From assembly GCF_010994375.1 (NCBI RefSeq), contig NZ_WHMA01000009.1, forward strand, positions 94,371 through 158,370: DNA of 64,000 bases. The letters are read 5' to 3'. This DNA comes from Halomonas sp. NO4 (GTDB lineage Bacteria; Pseudomonadota; Gammaproteobacteria; Pseudomonadales; Halomonadaceae). The notes below the pieces were generated by a model. That model saw only the letters and a list, made by a program, of their open reading frames with translations, had not been told where the DNA came from and ran no database searches. Position numbers and translations under genes: made by a program. Numbering within the stretch: position 1 is the stretch's first letter; each line of letters opens with the position of its first letter. Below are positions 37,887 to 47,392 of this stretch, in pieces.

Positions 37887-38714
37887 ATGAGTTCCGAAGA
37901 CAACCTGCTGCCGCTGATTGTCGAGCCCGAACAGCTCGCCGAGCACCTGGACGCCCCCTCCCTGTTGATCGTCGACGTGCCGCTGCGTCCCGACAGCTAT
38001 GCCGAGGGGCACGTGCCGGGCGCCGTCTTCCTCGACCACCGCCGGCTACTGCGCAGCGAGGGCGAGACACCCACCGACGTCCCGTCCGCCGAGGCGCTGT
38101 CCCGGCTGTTCAGCGAGCTGGGCCTGACCCGCGACACCCATGTGGTGGCCTACGACGACGAGGGCGGCGGCTGGGCGGGGCGCCTGCTGTGGACCCTGGA
38201 GCTGATCGGCCACAGCCGCTACTCCTACCTCAACGGCGGCATTCACGCCTGGCGGGAGAGTGACCAGCCGGTGTCCCGCGAGCCACATACTCCCACGCCC
38301 AGCGACTACCAGGCCGAGATTCTGCACCCCGAAGTGCGCATCGACCGGGTGGAACTGCAGGAGCGCCTGGGCGAGCCGGGGCTGGCCATCTGGGACGCCC
38401 GTTCGCGCGCCGAGTACGACGGCCAGCGCGGCAACAACCGCCGACTCGGCCATATCCCCGGCGCGGTGAACTTCGAGTGGACCGAGGCGATGGACCGCGA
38501 GCGCGGCCTGCGCCTGCGCGACTATGCCGAACTTGTCACCGAGCTCGAGGCGTTGGGCCTGACCCCCGACATGGAGGTGGTCACCCACTGCCAGAGTCAC
38601 CACCGCAGCGGCTTCACCTGGCTGGTGGGCCGTGCCCTGGGCTTCACGAAGATGCGCGGCTACGGCGGCTCCTGGCAGGAGTGGGGCAACCGCGACGATA
38701 CCCCGATCGAGTAA
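37887..38714 (+). CDS. rhdA: Thiosulfate sulfurtransferase (RhdA-type tandem rhodanese)
   Basis: 275 residues with two rhodanese domains. The N-terminal one is inactive (about 15-130) and the C-terminal one (about 150-270) carries the catalytic Cys235 in HCQSHHRSG. That active-site loop closely follows the HCQTHHRSG described for Azotobacter RhdA, which differs from the CGSGVTA loop of SseA. It transfers sulfane sulfur from thiosulfate to cyanide or physiological thiols. AGGAG precedes the ATG at 37887. It lies 31 bases after rsgA and 19 before psd, so it probably shares their transcript. Confidence 0.92.
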   Translation: MSSEDNLLPLIVEPEQLAEHLDAPSLLIVDVPLRPDSYAEGHVPGAVFLDHRRLLRSEGETPTDVPSAEALSRLFSELGLTRDTHVVAYDDEGGGWAGRLLWTLELIGHSRYSYLNGGIHAWRESDQPVSREPHTPTPSDYQAEILHPEVRIDRVELQERLGEPGLAIWDARSRAEYDGQRGNNRRLGHIPGAVNFEWTEAMDRERGLRLRDYAELVTELEALGLTPDMEVVTHCQSHHRSGFTWLVGRALGFTKMRGYGGSWQEWGNRDDTPIE

Positions 38715-38733
38715 CCACAACGGAACCCTTCAC

Positions 38734-39624
38734 GTGTCACTTGCCCGACTCTTCTCGCTGATCCAGTACCCCCTGCCCCATCATCTGCTGTCGCGGCTGG
38801 TGGGGTGGCTCGCCGACTGCCGCCTGCCGTGGCTCAAGAATCGCCTGATCCGGGCGTTCATCCGGGTGTTCCGGGTCGACATGGGCCAGGCGCTGGAGCC
38901 CGACCCCACGGCCTACCCCAGCTTCAACGCCTTCTTCACCCGGGCGCTCACGGCGGAGGCCCGCCCTCTGGGCGAGGGGGTGCTGTGTCCCGCCGACGGC
39001 ACCCTCTCGCAGTTCGGCGCCATCGAGGCGGGGCTGCTGCTGCAGGCCAAGGGGCACCGCTATGCCATGGCCGACCTGCTAGGCGGCGACACCGAGGCGG
39101 CGCGACGCTACCTGGGTGGCAGCTTTGCCACCGTCTACCTGTCGCCCCGTGACTACCACCGGGTGCACATGCCGATCGCCGGCACGCTCACCGAGATGGT
39201 CTACGTGCCGGGGCGGCTCTTCTCGGTCAACGCCGCCACCACGGCGCATGTGCCCAACCTCTTCGCCCGCAACGAGCGGCTGGTGTGCCACTTCGACACC
39301 GAGCACGGGCCCATGGTCATGGTGCTGGTGGGGGCGATGATCGTGGCGGCGATCGAGACGGTATGGGCCGGCCAGGTCACACCGCTGTCGGGCACCCTCC
39401 AGCGCACGCGCTTCGACCGGCCGATCCACCTGGCCAGAGGCGAGGAGATGGGCCGCTTCAAGCTCGGCTCCACGGTGGTGATGGGCTTCGCCCGGGAAGT
39501 CGACTTCGCCGACCTCACGCCAGGCGGCATGGTCAGCATGGGACAGTCGCTGGGGCCGCTGCCGGCGTCGGAGGGTGCTGGCAGCCGGGCCGTCAGCCAA
39601 GCACAGGATATCGACCAGGGCTAG
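38734..39624 (+). CDS. psd: Phosphatidylserine decarboxylase, GTG start
   Basis: 296-residue proenzyme converting phosphatidylserine to phosphatidylethanolamine at the inner membrane. The self-cleavage motif LGST is at 244-247, with Ser246 becoming the pyruvoyl group. Catalytic [18 protein letters not shown] and [15 protein letters not shown] segments are present. The GTG at 38734 is used because the protein then starts [20 protein letters not shown], as in the family; no ATG fits. The stop overlaps that of convergent epmA by four bases. Confidence 0.95.
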   Translation: MSLARLFSLIQYPLPHHLLSRLVGWLADCRLPWLKNRLIRAFIRVFRVDMGQALEPDPTAYPSFNAFFTRALTAEARPLGEGVLCPADGTLSQFGAIEAGLLLQAKGHRYAMADLLGGDTEAARRYLGGSFATVYLSPRDYHRVHMPIAGTLTEMVYVPGRLFSVNAATTAHVPNLFARNERLVCHFDTEHGPMVMVLVGAMIVAAIETVWAGQVTPLSGTLQRTRFDRPIHLARGEEMGRFKLGSTVVMGFAREVDFADLTPGGMVSMGQSLGPLPASEGAGSRAVSQAQDIDQG

Positions 39625-40592
39625 GCACGGGGCGTGGCGAAGGCCATCACCTCCGCCACGCTAGCCTTGCCCAGCGCCAGCTGGATCAGCCGGTCGAGGC
39701 CGAGCGCCACGCCGCTGCCCGCCGGCATGCCGTGTGCCAGCGCCGCCAACAGGCGCGCGTCCGCGTCCACTTCGGCGAGCCCCGCCTCGCAGCGCGCGGC
39801 GTTGTCCTCGGCGAAACGCGTGGCCTGTTCGTCGGCATCGGTGAGCTCATCGTAGCCGTTGGCCAGTTCCAGGCCGGCCAGGTAAACCTCGAAGCGTGAG
39901 GCCACCCAGGCACCGTCCTCGGGGTCGTGATGGCGCCGCGCCAGCGCCGCCTGGCTCGCCGGGTAGTCCACCACCACGTCGAGGCTGTCACGGCCGAGCG
40001 TCGGCTCGATGGCGAGGCTCATCAGCAGATCGAGACAGTCGTCGCGAGGCGCGCCCGCCATGTCCAGCCCACCCCGCTCACCGGCCAGGCGGCGCAGCGC
40101 GGCGAGTTCGGCCGTGAAGGGGTCGAGCCCCAGCACCTCGCGAAACAGTTCGCGGTAGCGGCGGTGGCGCAGCGGGCCCGACTCGCGGCCGAGCACCGCG
40201 CGGATCAGCGCCGCCGTCTCCTCGATCAGCGCGTCAAGCGGAAGCCCCGGGCGGTACCACTCCAGCATGGTGAACTCGAGGTTGTGCCGAGTTCCTACCT
40301 CGCCGTCACGGAAGCTGCGGGCGATCTGGAAGATCGGCCCGCTGCCCGCGGCGAGCAGGCGCTTCATGTGGAATTCCGGCGAGGTCTGCAGCCACAGCCG
40401 CTCGCACCCCGCCGGAGTGGTCGCCTCGCAGGAGAGCGACGCCAGGTGCACATCGGTGCTGCCGCCGTGACCCAGTACCGGCGTCTCCACCTCCAGCACC
40501 TCGCGCTCGGCAAAGAAAGCGCGCACCGCGGCCAGCAGCCGCGCCCGCGCGTGCAGGGTTTCGATCTCGGCGGTGGGTCGCCAGTCGACCAT
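39621..40592 (-). CDS. epmA: EF-P--(R)-beta-lysine ligase EpmA
   Basis: 323-residue paralogue of the class-II LysRS catalytic domain without anticodon-binding domain (also GenX, PoxA, YjeA). It attaches (R)-beta-lysine to Lys34 of [18 protein letters not shown], motif-2-like [27 protein letters not shown] and motif-3-like [17 protein letters not shown] are present. Its ATG shares one base with the efp stop (TGATG), so the modifying enzyme is coupled to its substrate gene. Confidence 0.96.
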   Translation of the reverse strand: MVDWRPTAEIETLHARARLLAAVRAFFAEREVLEVETPVLGHGGSTDVHLASLSCEATTPAGCERLWLQTSPEFHMKRLLAAGSGPIFQIARSFRDGEVGTRHNLEFTMLEWYRPGLPLDALIEETAALIRAVLGRESGPLRHRRYRELFREVLGLDPFTAELAALRRLAGERGGLDMAGAPRDDCLDLLMSLAIEPTLGRDSLDVVVDYPASQAALARRHHDPEDGAWVASRFEVYLAGLELANGYDELTDADEQATRFAEDNAARCEAGLAEVDADARLLAALAHGMPAGSGVALGLDRLIQLALGKASVAEVMAFATPRA

Positions 40593-41158
40593 CAGGCGCG
40601 GGAAACGTACTCGCCGCTGCGCGTATCGATCTTGAGCACTTCGCCTTCGTTGATGAACAGCGGCACGCGCACCACGGCACCGGAGGAGAGGGTTGCCGGC
40701 TTGGAGCCGCCCTGAGCGGTGTCGCCCTTGACGCCGGGGTCGGTCTCGGTGACTTCCAGCTCGATGAAGTTGGGCGGGGTGACGTTGATGACGTTGTCGT
40801 TCCACAGTGTCACGGTGTAGACCACCTGCTCCTTGAGCCACTTCTCGGTGTCGCCCAGCGCCTTCTTCTCCACGGGGTACTGCTCGAAGGAGCCGTCGGT
40901 CTTCATGAAGTACCACATCTCGCCATCGCTGTAGAGGTACTCCATTTCCAGGTCGAGGACGTCGGCTCCTTCCAGGGACTCGCCGGACTTGAAGGTGCGC
41001 TCCCAGACGCGGCCGGTGAGCAGGTTGCGCAGCTTGACGCGGTTGAAGGCCTGCCCCTTGCCGGGCTTGACGAACTCGTTCTCGAGGATGGCACAGGGGT
41101 CGCCGTCCAGCATCACCTTCAGACCACCCTTGAATTCATTGGTAGAATAGCTCGCCAT
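40592..41158 (-). CDS. efp: Translation elongation factor P
   Basis: 188-residue tRNA-shaped factor that rescues ribosomes stalled at polyproline stretches. Domain I carries the modification loop KPGKGQAF with Lys34, the beta-lysylated residue in EpmA-containing bacteria. The C-terminal OB domain has the signature [32 protein letters not shown] sequence near residue 124. epmA follows immediately and epmB lies divergent 99 bases away, giving the complete EF-P lysylation set. Confidence 0.98.
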   Translation of the reverse strand: MASYSTNEFKGGLKVMLDGDPCAILENEFVKPGKGQAFNRVKLRNLLTGRVWERTFKSGESLEGADVLDLEMEYLYSDGEMWYFMKTDGSFEQYPVEKKALGDTEKWLKEQVVYTVTLWNDNVINVTPPNFIELEVTETDPGVKGDTAQGGSKPATLSSGAVVRVPLFINEGEVLKIDTRSGEYVSRA

Positions 41159-41257
41159 GATCGCTCCATGTTCGAGCGCGCCCCCGGAGCGTGTCGGGGG
41201 CGCGCGTGAGGTGACATTCGGCGAGGAGAGCCTCGCCCGCATTGACTGGTGGACCGC

Positions 41258-42298
41258 ATGATAACCCGAAGCCCTGCCCTTGTGCAGCGCGCCCCCACCG
41301 AGGAGGCGCAGCCGCTGGCGATGACGCCCGCCTGGCAGAGCCAGCTGGCCCGGGCGGTTCGCGACCCGCGCGAGCTGTGCCGCCGGCTGCGCCTCGACCC
41401 GGCCTGGCTGCCCGGCGCCGAGACCGGCCACCGGCTTTTCGAGGTACGCGTACCCGAAGCCTTCCTCGCGCGCATGCGCCCCGGCGACCCCGCCGACCCC
41501 TTGCTGCGCCAGGTGCTGCCCCTCGATGCCGAGGCCGCCCCCACCCCGGGCTATGTCAGCGACCCGCTGGCCGAGGCAGAGCACACCCCGCAGCGTGGCC
41601 TGATCCACAAGTACGCCGGCCGGGTGCTGCTGATCGCCAGCCCCGCCTGCGCGGTGAACTGCCGCTACTGCTTCCGGCGCCACTTCCCCTACGCCGAGAA
41701 CTCGCCCTCGCGGGCGCAGTGGGAGCAAACGCTCGACCACCTGCGCGACGACACCTCGATCCGCGAGGCAATCCTCTCCGGCGGCGACCCCTTGGCCGCC
41801 AGTGACCGCCAGCTTGCCTGGCTGGTCGAGCGGCTCGATGCCATCCCCCACCTCAAGCGCCTGCGGATTCACACGCGCCTGCCGGTGGTGATCCCCGACC
41901 GCGTCGACGCGGGCCTGCTCGACTGGCTCACCGCCACTCGCCTGCAGACGGTGGTCGTGCTGCACAGCAACCACGCCAACGAGATCGACGACGCCGTGAT
42001 CGCCGCCTGCCGGCGCCTTACGCAGGCCGGCGCGACCCTGCTCAACCAGAGCGTGCTGCTGCGCGGCGTCAACGATTCCGTGGAGGCCTTGGCTGCACTT
42101 TCCGAGCGCCTCTTCGAGGCCCGGGTGCTGCCCTATTACCTGCACATGCTCGACCCGGTGGCCGGCGCCGCCCATTTCGACGTCCCCGAGTTTGAGGCCC
42201 GCGAGCTGGTCGCGGGCCTCAGGGAGAGCCTACCGGGGTTTCTCGTGCCGAAGCTGGTGCGCGAGATTCCCGGCGAAGCGAGCAAGACGCCGCTTTAG
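41258..42298 (+). CDS. epmB: L-lysine 2,3-aminomutase EpmB (EF-P modification)
   Basis: 346-residue radical-SAM, PLP-dependent enzyme making (R)-beta-lysine for EpmA. The cluster-binding CAVNCRYC is at 131-138, followed by [19 protein letters not shown] and [13 protein letters not shown] are family features, and [12 protein letters not shown] closes the protein as in E. coli EpmB. ATG 41258 is preferred; an in-frame GTG at 41249 would add three residues. It is divergent from efp-epmA and overlaps the end of convergent leuA by four bases. Confidence 0.95.
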   Translation: MITRSPALVQRAPTEEAQPLAMTPAWQSQLARAVRDPRELCRRLRLDPAWLPGAETGHRLFEVRVPEAFLARMRPGDPADPLLRQVLPLDAEAAPTPGYVSDPLAEAEHTPQRGLIHKYAGRVLLIASPACAVNCRYCFRRHFPYAENSPSRAQWEQTLDHLRDDTSIREAILSGGDPLAASDRQLAWLVERLDAIPHLKRLRIHTRLPVVIPDRVDAGLLDWLTATRLQTVVVLHSNHANEIDDAVIAACRRLTQAGATLLNQSVLLRGVNDSVEALAALSERLFEARVLPYYLHMLDPVAGAAHFDVPEFEARELVAGLRESLPGFLVPKLVREIPGEASKTPL

Positions 42299-44001
42299 GC
42301 CAGCGTCGCCGCGGTCACATTGGCCGCCGGTTCCTGGGTGGAGAGCTTGCGGTTGATGGCGCTCATCACCGCATTCATCGAAGCCGTGGTGATGCTCTCG
42401 TTGATACCGGCGCCGAACACCGCTTCGCCGTCGATGCGCACCTCCACATAGGCAACCGCCTCGGCGTCAGACCCCTGGCCGCGGGAGTGCTCGTGGTAGT
42501 CGATGATCTCCACGTCCTGGCCTTCGGCGACCAGCGCCCGAATGAAGGCCGCCAGCGGCCCGTTGCCCTCGCCATGGATGGTGCGCCGCTCGCCGTTCTC
42601 CTCGATGGTCGCCTCGAGGCGCACCTTGGGGCTGTCCGGCTCGGAGGAGAGGCGGTGGTTGACCAGGCTGAACGGCAAACGCTGCTCCAGATACTCGTCG
42701 GCGAAGGCCTGGTAGATCATCTGCGAGGTGATCTCACGCCCGGTGCGGTCCGCCACCTCCTGCACCACCTGGCTGAACTCGATGGAGAGGCGGCGCGGCA
42801 GCTCGATGCCGTGCTCCTGCTCGAGCAGGTAGGAGACCCCGCCCTTGCCGGACTGGCTGTTGACGCGGATCACCGCCTCGTAGCTGCGCCCCACGTCCAT
42901 GGGATCGATGGGCAGGTAGGGCACCTCCCACATCGCCTCCGGATTGGCGCGGCGCTCCGCCATGCCCTTCTTGATGGCGTCCTGGTGAGAGCCAGAGAAG
43001 GCAGTGAACACCAGGTCCCCCACGTAGGGGTGACGCGGGTGCACCGGCAGCTGGTTGCAGTACTCCACCTCGCGCATGACCGGGGTGATGTTGGAAAAGT
43101 CGAGCCCGGGGTGCACGCCCTGGGTGTAGAGGTTCATGGCCAGAGTGACGATATCGACGTTGCCGGTCCGCTCGCCGTTGCCGAACAGCGTACCCTCCAC
43201 ACGATCGGCGCCGGCCATGATGCCGAGCTCCGCTGCGGCCACGCCGGTGCCGCGGTCGTTGTGCGGATGCAGGCTGACGATCAGGCTGTCGCGGTTCTTG
43301 ACCTGGCGGCAGAACCACTCGATCTGGTCGGCGTAGTGATTGGGCGTGGCCGCCTCCACGGTCGCCGGCAGGTTGACGATCATCGGCGCGACCACGCTCG
43401 GGGCGAAGGTGTCCATGACCGCCTCGACGATCTCCACCGCGAAGTCCAACTCGGTGGTGGAGAAGAGCTCCGGCGAGTACTGGAAGGTCCAGTTCGTCTC
43501 GGGGGCGGCCTCCATCAGCTTCCGGATCTGGGCGGTGGCGTCCACGGCGATCTGGATGCACTCCTCACGGTCGACGTGGAACACCACGCGGCGGAAGACG
43601 GGGTCGGTGGCGTTGTAGACGTGAACGATGGCGTTCTTCGCCCCCTTGAGCGCCTCGAAGGTACGGTCGATGAGATGCGGCCGCGCCTGGGTCAGCACCT
43701 GGATGGTGACGTCATCCGGCACCTTGTCGTTGTCGATCAGCGAGCGCACGAAATCAAAGTCGGTCTGGGAGGCCGAGGGGAACCCCACCTCGATCTGCTT
43801 GAAGCCGACCTTGACCAGCAGATCGAACAGCCGCTGCTTGCGCTCCTGGTCCATGGGATCGATCAGCGCCTGGTTGCCGTCGCGCAAATCGACGCTGCAC
43901 CACTGCGGCGGGGTTTCGATGCGCCGATTCGGCCACTGCCGGTCAGGCAGATCGACGGCAACGAAGGGGCGGTACTTGGCAGCGGGGTTATCGAGCATCA
44001 T
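42295..44001 (-). CDS. leuA: 2-isopropylmalate synthase
   Basis: 568-residue enzyme condensing 2-ketoisovalerate with acetyl-CoA, the first step of leucine synthesis. It is the longer LeuA type: starts M(M)[11 protein letters not shown], catalytic [12 protein letters not shown] near residue 40, metal-binding [11 protein letters not shown], and a C-terminal leucine-binding regulatory domain (residues ~430-568). GGAGG lies 8 bases before the first of two consecutive ATG codons (44001, 43998). A leader peptide and attenuator stand upstream. No other leu genes adjoin it. Confidence 0.96.
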   Translation of the reverse strand: MMLDNPAAKYRPFVAVDLPDRQWPNRRIETPPQWCSVDLRDGNQALIDPMDQERKQRLFDLLVKVGFKQIEVGFPSASQTDFDFVRSLIDNDKVPDDVTIQVLTQARPHLIDRTFEALKGAKNAIVHVYNATDPVFRRVVFHVDREECIQIAVDATAQIRKLMEAAPETNWTFQYSPELFSTTELDFAVEIVEAVMDTFAPSVVAPMIVNLPATVEAATPNHYADQIEWFCRQVKNRDSLIVSLHPHNDRGTGVAAAELGIMAGADRVEGTLFGNGERTGNVDIVTLAMNLYTQGVHPGLDFSNITPVMREVEYCNQLPVHPRHPYVGDLVFTAFSGSHQDAIKKGMAERRANPEAMWEVPYLPIDPMDVGRSYEAVIRVNSQSGKGGVSYLLEQEHGIELPRRLSIEFSQVVQEVADRTGREITSQMIYQAFADEYLEQRLPFSLVNHRLSSEPDSPKVRLEATIEENGERRTIHGEGNGPLAAFIRALVAEGQDVEIIDYHEHSRGQGSDAEAVAYVEVRIDGEAVFGAGINESITTASMNAVMSAINRKLSTQEPAANVTAATLA

Positions 44002-44045
44002 GGCGGCGGCCTCCGGGGACAGGGTTGCAGCATGGGGATACGGAA

Positions 44046-44088
44046 ACGCCAGCGCCCCGCCGGGCTTGACCGGACGGGGCGCTGGCGT
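44046..44088 (-). terminator. leuA attenuator terminator hairpin
   Basis: Perfect 14-bp stem ACGCCAGCGCCCCG / CGGGGCGCTGGCGT around a 15-base loop that itself contains CCGG/CCGG pairing. In minus-strand mRNA it is followed by TTCCGTAT and lies 45 bases before leuA, inside the leader. It is intrinsic-terminator-like despite the short U-tract. Together with the leader peptide it fits ribosome-mediated attenuation. Confidence 0.75.
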
Positions 44089-44171
44089 GGACGTCACGCC
44101 CGACGACTGTGTGACGCACCTCAGGGGAAGGAGCGACAGCGAAACGGGCAATGAAGGAAGCAGGGTTGGCA

Positions 44172-44282
44172 GACATGGTACGACCTCGATGGAACCTGGA
44201 CAGGGGCAATGCGGCAGGCATCACCCGGCGCGCTCAGCGGCGGGCTAGTAGTCGTAGGTCTAGATCGAGGTGGTACGATGTC
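44172..44282 (-). promoter_or_regulatory. leuA leader alternative stem (leader codons paired with downstream segment)
   Basis: In the mRNA, GACATCGTACCACCTCGAT (44282-44264), which covers the leader peptide codons, can pair with ATCGAGGTCGTACCATGTC (44190-44172) at 17 of 19 positions. A ribosome stalled at the Leu codons would cover the first strand and free the second, the usual switch of an attenuator. A smaller stem, CGTCAC/GTGACG, lies just before the terminator. Confidence 0.65.
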
Positions 44283-44290
44283 GTGTTCAT
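44234..44290 (-). CDS. leuA leader peptide (leucine-rich)
   Basis: 18-residue peptide MNTTSYHLDLDLRLLARR. Five of its residues are Leu, four encoded by CTA, a codon rarely used in this GC-rich genome. Placed 233 bases before leuA with an alternative stem and a terminator hairpin between, it is the expected sensor of charged leucyl-tRNA. There is no Shine-Dalgarno sequence. The ATG follows only 13 bases after the upstream channel gene and about 6 bases after a candidate -10, so translation may be leaderless or depend on read-through ribosomes. Confidence 0.75.
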   Translation of the reverse strand: MNTTSYHLDLDLRLLARR

Positions 44291-44296
44291 ATGTCT

Positions 44297-44325
44297 AGAA
44301 AATCAGCCTTGACCGGATTTGTCAA
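44297..44325 (-). promoter_or_regulatory. Candidate leuA leader promoter
   Basis: On the minus strand a perfect -35 TTGACA (44325-44320) lies inside the 3' end of the channel gene. After 17 bases comes TTTTCT (44302-44297), a poor -10 but preceded by TGA, giving an extended -10. Transcription would start at or next to the leader ATG. Confidence 0.45.
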
Positions 44326-45163
44326 CTTCTGGGGCGCCGTGCCGCGAGGCGAGTGCCGCCTCCATGCGATCGAGCTGGTCACGCATCGAGTGCACGTCGT
44401 CTCGCAGCCCATGCAGCTCGGCGGCCTCCCCTTCGCCACTCTCCAGCTCGATCGCCAGGCTCTCCTTCTGCATCACGTCGAGCACGATGCCGATCATCAT
44501 GTTCAGGAACACGAAGGCGTTGAGAAAGATGAAGGTCAGGAAGTAGATCCAGGCGTAGGGGTAGTGCTCCATGGCGGGATAAAGCACCGCCGTGGCCCAG
44601 CTCTCGAAGGTGGCCACCTGGAAGAGCGTGAGCATGGCCAGCGAGATGTTGCCCCACAGCTTCTCGTCCACACTGGCGAACAGGAAGCTGCCAATGGCGC
44701 CGTAGATGTAGAAGATGATGAACATCAGCAGCGCCACATAGCCCATGCGCGGGATCGACTTGAACAGCGCCGTTATCAGCATGCGCAGCTCGGGGATCAT
44801 CGAGATCAGACGTAGCACCCGGAAGATACGCAGCAGTCGCGCCAGCAGCACCATCTCGGAGTCGTCCATGGGAATCAGACTGGCGGTGACGATCAGGAAG
44901 TCGAAGACGTTCCAGCCCTTGCGGAAGAAGTCGCGCAGGCGTCGCTCCGCGGCCATGCGGATCAGGATCTCCACCAGGAAGAAGATCGTCACCGCCACAT
45001 CGAGCATCAACAGCCAGCGCTGGAAGCGACTCGTCTCCTCGTAGGTCTTGGCACCGATCAGCAAGGCCGAAAAGACGATGATCACGATGACAGCGGTCTC
45101 GAACAGCTTATTGGCGCGCAGCCGCTCGAAGCGCTCGCGCCAGGTGACGAAATCAGTGCTCAT
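44303..45163 (-). CDS. Bacterial voltage-gated sodium channel (NaChBac-type)
   Basis: 286-residue six-helix ion channel subunit, likely tetrameric in the inner membrane. S1-S3 span residues ~20-98. S4 (LLARLLRIFRVLRLISMIPELR) carries arginines 109, 112, 115 and 118 at every third position. S5-S6 flank the pore loop TLFQVATFESWATAV. The filter TFESW (185-189) matches the TLESW of bacterial Na+ channels with Leu changed to Phe. A cytosolic C-terminal coiled coil (about 250-275) is also typical. Na+ selectivity is inferred from the Glu-Ser-Trp filter; a Ca2+-permeable variant is possible. Such channels support pH and motility homeostasis in alkaliphiles and halophiles. Confidence 0.93.
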   Translation of the reverse strand: MSTDFVTWRERFERLRANKLFETAVIVIIVFSALLIGAKTYEETSRFQRWLLMLDVAVTIFFLVEILIRMAAERRLRDFFRKGWNVFDFLIVTASLIPMDDSEMVLLARLLRIFRVLRLISMIPELRMLITALFKSIPRMGYVALLMFIIFYIYGAIGSFLFASVDEKLWGNISLAMLTLFQVATFESWATAVLYPAMEHYPYAWIYFLTFIFLNAFVFLNMMIGIVLDVMQKESLAIELESGEGEAAELHGLRDDVHSMRDQLDRMEAALASRHGAPEVDKSGQG

Positions 45164-45516
45164 GGGATCTCGGGTCTCACAGTAACATCGGGCAGCCGGT
45201 GGCGGATGCGGCCATCGGGCCCGCCGCCACGTGTCGCTAAGGTCAGGAATCGGTCCCGCGCGATAGTACCATGGGCACGCAAGGTACCATTACCCGATGC
45301 AGCGAAACGCGCTCGTGAGGGAGCGTTGACAAGGGGCGACAGCAGGCGGTCACGAGAGGGTCACCACGCGGAGCGGGTGCAGGAACCGGGCGGCAAAGGC
45401 AGCAAGGGAGAGCGAAGGGAGAAGAAAGTGGCCAACCCTGGCCAGGAGGGGCAATCCATACCGGGAGGTTAGCGTTGGACGAACCATCCCTGGTTCAACT
45501 GACGCGGCTCGCGCCG
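45164..45516. other. Intergenic region, no gene recognised
   Basis: 353 bases upstream of the channel gene. Open frames here (for example plus-strand 45206-45472) have no ribosome binding site, are full of Arg, Gly and Lys and resemble nothing known. The stretch 45380-45475 is strongly purine-rich on the plus strand. There are short palindromes (TGGCCAACCCTGGCCA near 45429-45444; GAACCA-TCCC-TGGTTC at 45481-45496) that could be structural, the last perhaps ending the small gene at 45517. Confidence 0.5.
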
Positions 45517-45630
45517 TTAGGCGAAGAAGGCCGCAATAGCGTCATAGGCCGCTTGCTGGGCAAGGGCTTGGGAGACCCAGTGACTAAAGACTTCACTATT
45601 AAGGGCATGGGCAACCTGGTTAGCTGGCAT
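45517..45630 (-). CDS. Possible 37-residue small protein in a lower-GC gap
   Basis: Starts MPANQVAHALNSEVF and ends AAYDAIAAFFA. The ATG is preceded by AAAAAGGAAAACTCTC, a good ribosome binding site. TTGCGC - 17 bases - CATGAT can be read upstream as a weak promoter. Composition (Ala, Gln, Val; one short amphipathic helix) is protein-like, and local GC is visibly lower than in neighbouring genes. I recognise no family; it may be a small protein, a remnant of a transferred gene, or chance. Confidence 0.42.
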   Translation of the reverse strand: MPANQVAHALNSEVFSHWVSQALAQQAAYDAIAAFFA

Positions 45631-45836
45631 GAGAGTTTTCCTTTTTCGTGGTGAGACTCGATCATGCCCCATCGCCCGTCACGGCGCAAATGCGCGCTTC
45701 TGCATACATATCAAGGAAAAGATCACTGCCATGACATACACCTGGCCGAACAAACCGATCTCACATCAAGGTCATGGCTGTCACGGCCGATCGCCCGAAC
45801 ATGACTTGGATCATGTCCGGGCCGTCGCCCGCACGA

Positions 45837-46097
45837 TCAGGTGGTGAGCTCGGGGGCGGTCAGGATTCCCAGCAGGTCCTGGGCATGGCGGGCGGCGTCC
45901 AGGCCCAGCGAGGTGAGGTAGCCGCCGTCGACCTGAGTGACCAAGCCCTTTTCATGCAGCCGGGCCACGGCGACGACAGCGGCAGGCGGCGCGGAGCTGG
46001 CGTGGACCTTGATACCCGCCTGAGAGGTATCCAGGTTGAAGAGGCAGAGGATGTTCAGCTCCTCCAGCAGATCAGCGGTGAAATGCGCTTGCGTCAT
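45837..46097 (-). CDS. TIGR02647-type conserved small protein
   Basis: 86 residues. FTADLLEELNILCLFNLDTSQAGIKVH followed by a winged-helix-like VVAVARLHEKGLVTQVDGGYLTSLGLDAARHAQDLL matches my memory of the gammaproteobacterial TIGR02647 family, often labelled a putative DNA-binding protein. Function unknown. GGAGG is near the ATG (46097). It follows serB with a 65-base gap on the same strand. Confidence 0.8.
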   Translation of the reverse strand: MTQAHFTADLLEELNILCLFNLDTSQAGIKVHASSAPPAAVVAVARLHEKGLVTQVDGGYLTSLGLDAARHAQDLLGILTAPELTT

Positions 46098-46162
46098 GGC
46101 GACCTCCGGGTCGGGTGGGCTTCCCCGAAGGTACGCCAGATGCCTTGGTCGCGCCAGCGCGG

Positions 46163-47392
46163 CTAGCGCTGTCCTTCCTCCAGGTCCCCTTCGCGATAGC
46201 CCATCAGGTAGAGCACGGCATCGAGGCCCAGCGTGGAGATCGACTGGCGCGCCTGGCTGCGCACCAGCGGCTTGGCGCGAAAGGCGATACCGAGCCCCGC
46301 GGCGGCGAGCATCTTGAGGTCGTTGGCGCCGTCGCCCACGGCGATGGTCTGCTCCATGGCGAGCCCCTCGCGCGCGGCGATCTCGTGCAGCAGGTGCGCC
46401 TTGCGCTCGGCATCGAGGATCGGCTCGGCCACTTCGCCGGTCACCTTGCCGTTCTCGATGACCAGTTCGTTGGCATGGATCTCGTCGAAGCCCAGGCGCT
46501 CCTGCAGGTGGCGCGCGAAGTAGGTGAAGCCGCCGGAGAGGATCGCCGTGCGGTAGCCCAGGCGCTTGAGGTGATGCATGAGGCGCTCGACGCCGTCCAT
46601 CAGCGGCAGGGTCGCGGCGATCTCGGCCAGCACCGATTCGTCCAGGCCCTTGAGCTTCGCCATGCGCTCGCGAAAGCTCTGCTGGAAGTCCAGCTCGCCG
46701 CGCATGGCGCGCTCGGTGACCGCCGCCACCTCGTCGCCGACGCCGTGGCGGCGCGCCAGCTCGTCGATCACCTCGGTCTGGATCAGCGTGGAATCCATGT
46801 CGAAGCAGACTAACCGACGATGCCGGCGCCAGATGGAGTCCTCTTGAAGGGCGATGTCGACGCCGTGCATGGCGCCCAGCGCCAGGGCCTTCTCGCGCAG
46901 GGCGTCGAGGTCGACCTCCTCGCCGCGCAGCCAGCACTCCACGCAGGCGCCTCGCTGGTGCGCGTTCTCCTGGGCCACGCCGCCGTCCAGCGGTTCGCGG
47001 CCGGAGAGGCGGTGGATCAGTTCCACGGTGAGCCCGTGCCCGGCGGTGAGCGCGCCCACCTCGGCCAGGATCCCCGCCGGCAGGTGCGGGGCCAGCAGAG
47101 TCAGGATCAGTCGCGGCTGGCTCGCCTGCACGCTCCAGCGCTGGTACTCCTCAGCGCTCACCTGAATGGCCTGGATGTCGAGCCCCAGGTCGTCCCCCGC
47201 CGCCGAGAGCGCGGCCTCCAGGTCATTGTCGTGGTCGAGCCCCACCAGCGCCTCCAGCGACACCATGCCGAAGGTCACGCTCTGGTTGATGTCGAGTAGC
47301 CGGGCGCCGCTGCGCGCCATGGCCTGCCCCAGCCCGGCCAGCTGGCCGGGGCGTGCCGCGCCGGTGGCGCGGATCAGTAAACGTCGTGTCAT
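46163..47392 (-). CDS. serB: Phosphoserine phosphatase with ACT domains
   Basis: 409-residue HAD phosphatase, last step of serine synthesis. The N-terminal ~190 residues hold two ACT-like regulatory regions, as in Pseudomonas and Mycobacterium SerB. The HAD core has DMDST with nucleophile Asp198 and acid/base Asp200, SGGFTYFA motif II, and GDGANDLKM motif IV. Its start overlaps the parC stop (ATGA), a conserved parE-parC-serB order. Confidence 0.95.
   Translation of the reverse strand: MTRRLLIRATGAARPGQLAGLGQAMARSGARLLDINQSVTFGMVSLEALVGLDHDNDLEAALSAAGDDLGLDIQAIQVSAEEYQRWSVQASQPRLILTLLAPHLPAGILAEVGALTAGHGLTVELIHRLSGREPLDGGVAQENAHQRGACVECWLRGEEVDLDALREKALALGAMHGVDIALQEDSIWRRHRRLVCFDMDSTLIQTEVIDELARRHGVGDEVAAVTERAMRGELDFQQSFRERMAKLKGLDESVLAEIAATLPLMDGVERLMHHLKRLGYRTAILSGGFTYFARHLQERLGFDEIHANELVIENGKVTGEVAEPILDAERKAHLLHEIAAREGLAMEQTIAVGDGANDLKMLAAAGLGIAFRAKPLVRSQARQSISTLGLDAVLYLMGYREGDLEEGQR

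Noticed and set aside
45206..45472. 88-residue frame upstream of the channel gene
   Set aside because: No ribosome binding site, Arg/Gly/Lys-rich, no resemblance to a known protein.
45629..45847. 72-residue plus-strand frame near 45.7 kb, and its internal 38-residue version
   Set aside because: Overlaps the end of the minus-strand TIGR02647-type gene, poor ribosome binding site, no protein-like pattern.
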